A DNA stretch of 25,044 nt from Prevotellaceae bacterium UBA3646 (GTDB lineage: Bacteria; Bacteroidota; Bacteroidia; Bacteroidales; Bacteroidaceae): NCBI GenBank assembly GCA_002373535.1, contig DFKL01000044.1, positions 1-25,044 of the forward strand, read 5' to 3'. Below are positions 22,596 through 25,044 of this stretch, piece by piece. Numbering within the stretch: position 1 is the first letter of the stretch; every line of letters starts with the position of its first letter. The notes beneath the pieces were generated by a model. That model saw only the letters and a list, made by a program, of their open reading frames with translations. It ran no database searches and was not told where the DNA came from. The translations under genes and the position numbers were made by a program.

Positions 22596-24640
22596 AGCTC
22601 GACCCTTATTACACCCTTCCAGTTACGTCCCGGCATGGGATAGTTGGGCACCACGTCGTACTGCTGGTCAAACACGTTGTTGCACTCCAGCGTAAACATC
22701 ATGCTCCTGAACCATTTCATAGCCCTCACACCCCGTTTCCCGTACAAAGTATAGCTGACGCTCAAGTCATGCGTATACCACGGCTGCTCATAGTTCTCCC
22801 TGATGTTCGAGCTCGAATGGTACCGCTCCCCCACATACACGAAAGCATAGTTCAGACCCAACTGCCTCCACCTCAGGTTACCCGTCGCCGATCCGCTGTG
22901 CCACGGGATATAGGCAATCTGGCCGCCGTATGTCCCGTAGTAAGGATCATTGTCCGAAGCATCAGTACGGTCCTGCGCACTCTGATATGTATAGTTGGCA
23001 CACAGCACCAAGCTCCAGTCCCTGCGCCAGCGCATCACCGTCTGAGCCGTAGTCTCCACGCCCAGTATCCTCACCTTACCCACGTTCATCATCATCCAGC
23101 GATACTGCCCGCTACCCTTCGGCACGGCGATAATCTTGTTGTCTACCTTGTTATAATAGCCGTCCGCCTTGAACTCGAGATGACGGAACACGCCACGCCT
23201 CCAGTCATGCTGGTATATAAGTCCCACATCCAGCTGCTGCGTGTTCTCCGGTTTCAGGTTTATGCTGCCGACCTCCGTATAGTACAAGTCGTTGAACGTA
23301 GGCAGGCGGAAGATCTTCTTGTAGAAGAACCTCAGCGACAAGTCCGTATTGTCCTTTATCGGGTTGTACGAGACATAGACAGCCGGAGTCCAGCGGCTCA
23401 GCGCATCCCTTCCGTTCACCTGCGCCACCATCGTCTTGTCCCACACGTTCGTACCCAATACACTCGCCATGGCACGGAAGCGCCCCAGCTGATACTGCGT
23501 GGCAAACGCCAGCAGCAGCGTATGCCTCCTTGGATATGCAAAGTTCGCAAGGTTGGCATTCAGTGAGTTGAACTGATAGTCCGCCGACACGTTCAGCTCC
23601 CACCTTGGCAAGAGCTCAATGTTGTTAGCCATGCTGAAATACGCCTCGTTCTGCCGGAACCTGTTGTCCATCAGCATCGTCGTGGCATCAGGGTTCAGGT
23701 ATCGCATCCAGTCATTGGCATATTTCCCCGACAGCTGGAACTTATACCGCCGGCTCACATGTTTTATCCAGCTGCCCTGAACGAACAGGTTACGGTCCCA
23801 CTGGCGCTGGGCAAACCTCCACACATTGTTCACCACGGCCCCCGGTATGCCACGGTTGCTGTCATAATAGTATACCTTCACATTCCACGTACCGTCGTCA
23901 GTATTGCCGAACACGGCCCCCTCTATGCGGAAACTGCGCAAGTCACCGTTCTGGCGCACCGCCGTAGTGTCCCATGCCACCGTCCCCGACGGAAGCACAC
24001 GCCTGTACCTGAAACTATATTTGCCGTCAGCCCCCGTATAGTCGGCACTCACCGTGGACGACACCCTCCTGCTCCACTTCTGTTCCCACACAATCACCGG
24101 ACTTATCATACCAAAGCTGCCGCCCCTCAGCACGGCCCGGATGTTAAAGTTCTTTCCCTCCTCAAACTGCGGACGCCGCGTGCGTATATACACCGAGCCG
24201 CTCGTACCGAAATCCCTTGCAGGCTGGAAAATCTGTGCCTTCTGCCCGTTATACAAGGCTATCTCCTCGATATTCTCCATAGAGAAACGCCCCAGGTCCA
24301 CAAGACCGTTCTGCGCATTGCCCAGTTGGATGCCGTCATAGAACACCCCCATGTGGTTCGTACCCATACTCCGCACATCCACGGTCTTCAGGCCGCCCAC
24401 CCCACCATAGTCCTTTATCTGCACACCGCTGAAATAGCGCAAGGCGTCAGCCACCGAATGCGTACGCAATGCCTCCAGTCTCTCTCCGCCCAGCCGCTGG
24501 CTCGGCACTATCTCATCCCTCTGCCTGCCATAGACCGTAATCTCGCCCATGTCACTGCTCATAGCCACCGAATCCCTCTCCTGGGCAAAAGCCGGAAAAG
24601 GAAGTGCAATCACATACATCAACAGACACAAGACCCTCAT
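22592..24640 (-). CDS. TonB-dependent outer-membrane receptor, BtuB-like
   Basis: A 682-residue outer-membrane importer. The start ATG at 24640 begins a signal peptide (MRVLCLLMYVIALPFPAFA); a GTG one codon upstream is the alternative. GEITVYG (about 32-38) is a candidate TonB box. The plug domain follows (SVADALRYFSGVQIKDYGG, VDVRSMGTNHMGVFYDG, IEEIALYNGQ), then a 22-strand-type barrel with many aromatic strands ending in VIRVEL. It has no N-terminal carboxypeptidase-like domain and no SusD partner, so it is not a SusC-type glycan receptor. The partner propeller lipoprotein overlaps its end by 4 bp. Together they look like BtuB and BtuG, which import corrinoids, but no cobalamin riboswitch is visible upstream. 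Confidence 0.85.
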   Translation of the reverse strand: MRVLCLLMYVIALPFPAFAQERDSVAMSSDMGEITVYGRQRDEIVPSQRLGGERLEALRTHSVADALRYFSGVQIKDYGGVGGLKTVDVRSMGTNHMGVFYDGIQLGNAQNGLVDLGRFSMENIEEIALYNGQKAQIFQPARDFGTSGSVYIRTRRPQFEEGKNFNIRAVLRGGSFGMISPVIVWEQKWSRRVSSTVSADYTGADGKYSFRYRRVLPSGTVAWDTTAVRQNGDLRSFRIEGAVFGNTDDGTWNVKVYYYDSNRGIPGAVVNNVWRFAQRQWDRNLFVQGSWIKHVSRRYKFQLSGKYANDWMRYLNPDATTMLMDNRFRQNEAYFSMANNIELLPRWELNVSADYQFNSLNANLANFAYPRRHTLLLAFATQYQLGRFRAMASVLGTNVWDKTMVAQVNGRDALSRWTPAVYVSYNPIKDNTDLSLRFFYKKIFRLPTFNDLYYTEVGSINLKPENTQQLDVGLIYQHDWRRGVFRHLEFKADGYYNKVDNKIIAVPKGSGQYRWMMMNVGKVRILGVETTAQTVMRWRRDWSLVLCANYTYQSAQDRTDASDNDPYYGTYGGQIAYIPWHSGSATGNLRWRQLGLNYAFVYVGERYHSSSNIRENYEQPWYTHDLSVSYTLYGKRGVRAMKWFRSMMFTLECNNVFDQQYDVVPNYPMPGRNWKGVIRVEL

Positions 24641-24652
24641 CACGACACAGAC

Positions 24653-24883
24653 CTATCTGTTTTTCCTCTGCGACGGACGGTTGGCCCTTCTCGTGCGGAT
24701 GTCAGCCTTTTTCCTGGCAGCACCGCTGCCGTGGGCACCTGTAATATACTTCTTCTTCCTCGCCTTGGTCTTCACCTTCGAGTCCTCCCCCGCAGACCTG
24801 CCCCCCTTGGGACCGCCCTTGAAGGTAATCCCCCCCATGATTACCAGGTCAATATCATCACCGCCATAGTTAGCCATACACAT
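24653..24883 (-). CDS. Small basic hypothetical protein
   Basis: A 76-residue frame (ATG at 24883; a second ATG two codons on gives 74 residues) between purH and the TonB receptor, 9 bp after the purH stop and 12 bp before the receptor start. The N-terminus is NYGGDDIDLVIMGGITFKGG, the middle is Gly/Lys-rich, and the last 40 residues are strongly basic (ARKKKY, AARKK, RTRRANRPSQRKNR). There is no signal peptide or membrane segment. I do not recognise a family. The tail suggests nucleic-acid or ribosome contact, which is only inference. Its fit between two genes on the same strand supports it as real; it could also be non-coding spacer. Confidence 0.5.
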   Translation of the reverse strand: MCMANYGGDDIDLVIMGGITFKGGPKGGRSAGEDSKVKTKARKKKYITGAHGSGAARKKADIRTRRANRPSQRKNR

Positions 24884-24892
24884 CCGGATGTT

Positions 24893-25044
24893 TTAATGAT
24901 GGAACAGACGTACGCCAGTAAACACCATGGCAATACCATACTTGTCACAAGTCTCAATCACATGGTCGTCCCGTACGCTTCCGCCTGCCTGTGCCACATA
25001 CTCCACTCCCGACTTGTGAGCACGCTCAATGTTGTCTCCGAACG
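24893..25044 (-). CDS. purH: C-terminal end of bifunctional purine biosynthesis protein PurH (partial)
   Basis: Fifty codons before a TAA at 24895-24893 read GDNIERAHKSGVEYVAQAGG, SVRDDHVIETCDKYGIAM and VFTGVRLFHH. This is the characteristic C-terminus of AICAR transformylase/IMP cyclohydrolase, the last two steps of IMP synthesis; E. coli PurH ends similarly in FTGMRHFRH. The rest lies beyond the right edge. The small basic ORF begins 9 bp after the stop, so downstream genes may be read from a purH promoter. Confidence 0.9.
   Translation of the reverse strand, partial: FGDNIERAHKSGVEYVAQAGGSVRDDHVIETCDKYGIAMVFTGVRLFHH

Noticed and set aside
24716..24730. Hairpin GGCAGC-ACC-GCTGCC inside the small basic ORF
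   Set aside because: The minus-strand RNA continues AGGAAAAAGG without a U tract, and the repeat encodes Gly-Ser-Gly-Ala-Ala; it is probably coding only.
24549..24869. Plus-strand frame of about 106 codons opposite the small basic ORF and the receptor start
   Set aside because: It overlaps the well-supported signal peptide region of the TonB receptor on the other strand and has no promoter or partner gene.
24880..24891. 12-bp palindrome ACATCCGGATGT between purH and the small ORF
   Set aside because: It covers the start codon region of the small ORF, has no loop, and is short enough to arise by chance; no operator role can be supported.
24641..24895. Cobalamin riboswitch upstream of the BtuB-like receptor
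   Set aside because: The interval is almost entirely a reading frame and contains no recognisable B12 box on the minus strand.
1..25044. CRISPR arrays, tRNA or rRNA genes, insertion sequences, integrases, toxin-antitoxin or defence genes
   Set aside because: I found no repeat-spacer pattern, no tRNA-like fold ending in CCA, and no transposase or integrase motifs; the window reads as core chromosome.

Overview
The window looks like chromosomal DNA of a Bacteroidales bacterium, most likely Prevotella or a close relative. The evidence is the Bacteroidetes-type promoters (TTTG, about 20 bp, TAnnTTTG), the absence of strong Shine-Dalgarno sequences, and a gene set typical of the order: AsnA, an OmpA-type lipoprotein with a DUF4738-like partner, short CstA-family proteins, a secreted S1/P1 nuclease, GHL10 hydrolases and a TonB receptor with a beta-propeller lipoprotein. 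I see no rRNA, tRNA, CRISPR array, insertion sequence, phage gene or integrase. Genes are tightly packed and the longest gene-free stretch is 187 bp. The genus is an inference; the order is well supported.

Layout, left to right. (1) 1-1093, minus: asnA, perhaps followed by the first codons of another gene at the left edge. (2) 1094-1280: divergent intergenic region with promoters both ways and a 17-nt AT-rich palindrome. (3) 1281-3386, plus: OmpA-family lipoprotein, DUF4738-like lipoprotein and HAD hydrolase, with overlapping ends, closed by a hairpin with a perfect 21-bp stem. (4) 3458-9345, minus: a housekeeping operon in the order slyD, aroC, lysS, gpsA, pgi, with gaps of 22-48 bp and one visible promoter upstream of slyD; aroC appears to start at TTG. 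(5) 9478-14669, plus: GHL10 hydrolase, S1/P1 nuclease, UvrA. (6) 14673-18391, minus: two overlapping CstA-family transporters, a small outer-membrane barrel and a 52-residue rubredoxin. (7) 18392-18507: a compact divergent promoter region whose two -33 elements form one palindrome. (8) 18508-21431, plus: a second GHL10 hydrolase overlapping a class-C beta-lactamase-fold serine hydrolase. (9) 21432-25044, minus: the C-terminal end of purH, a small basic protein, a BtuB-like TonB receptor and a BtuG-like lipoprotein; the last two overlap by 4 bp and look like a corrinoid-uptake pair.

How the genes work together. Block 4 joins protein folding, chorismate synthesis, lysyl-tRNA charging, glycerol-3-phosphate supply and glycolysis. 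Blocks 5 and 8 each begin with a secreted GHL10 enzyme; E. coli DigH, of this family, cleaves peptide-free peptidoglycan strands, so a role in envelope turnover is plausible but not shown. Block 6 looks like inner-membrane uptake of a small metabolite with an accessory barrel and a redox protein. Block 9 suggests TonB-dependent capture of a corrinoid, or another scarce ligand.

I found no clear previously undescribed multi-gene system. The features most worth a second look are the back-to-back promoters with a nearly leaderless transcript (18434-18510), the all-cysteine tail of SlyD, the TTG start of aroC, the two convergent gene pairs with 0 and 3 bp between stop codons, the perfect hairpins at 2697-2725 and 3391-3441, and the unrecognised basic ORF in front of the BtuB-like receptor.
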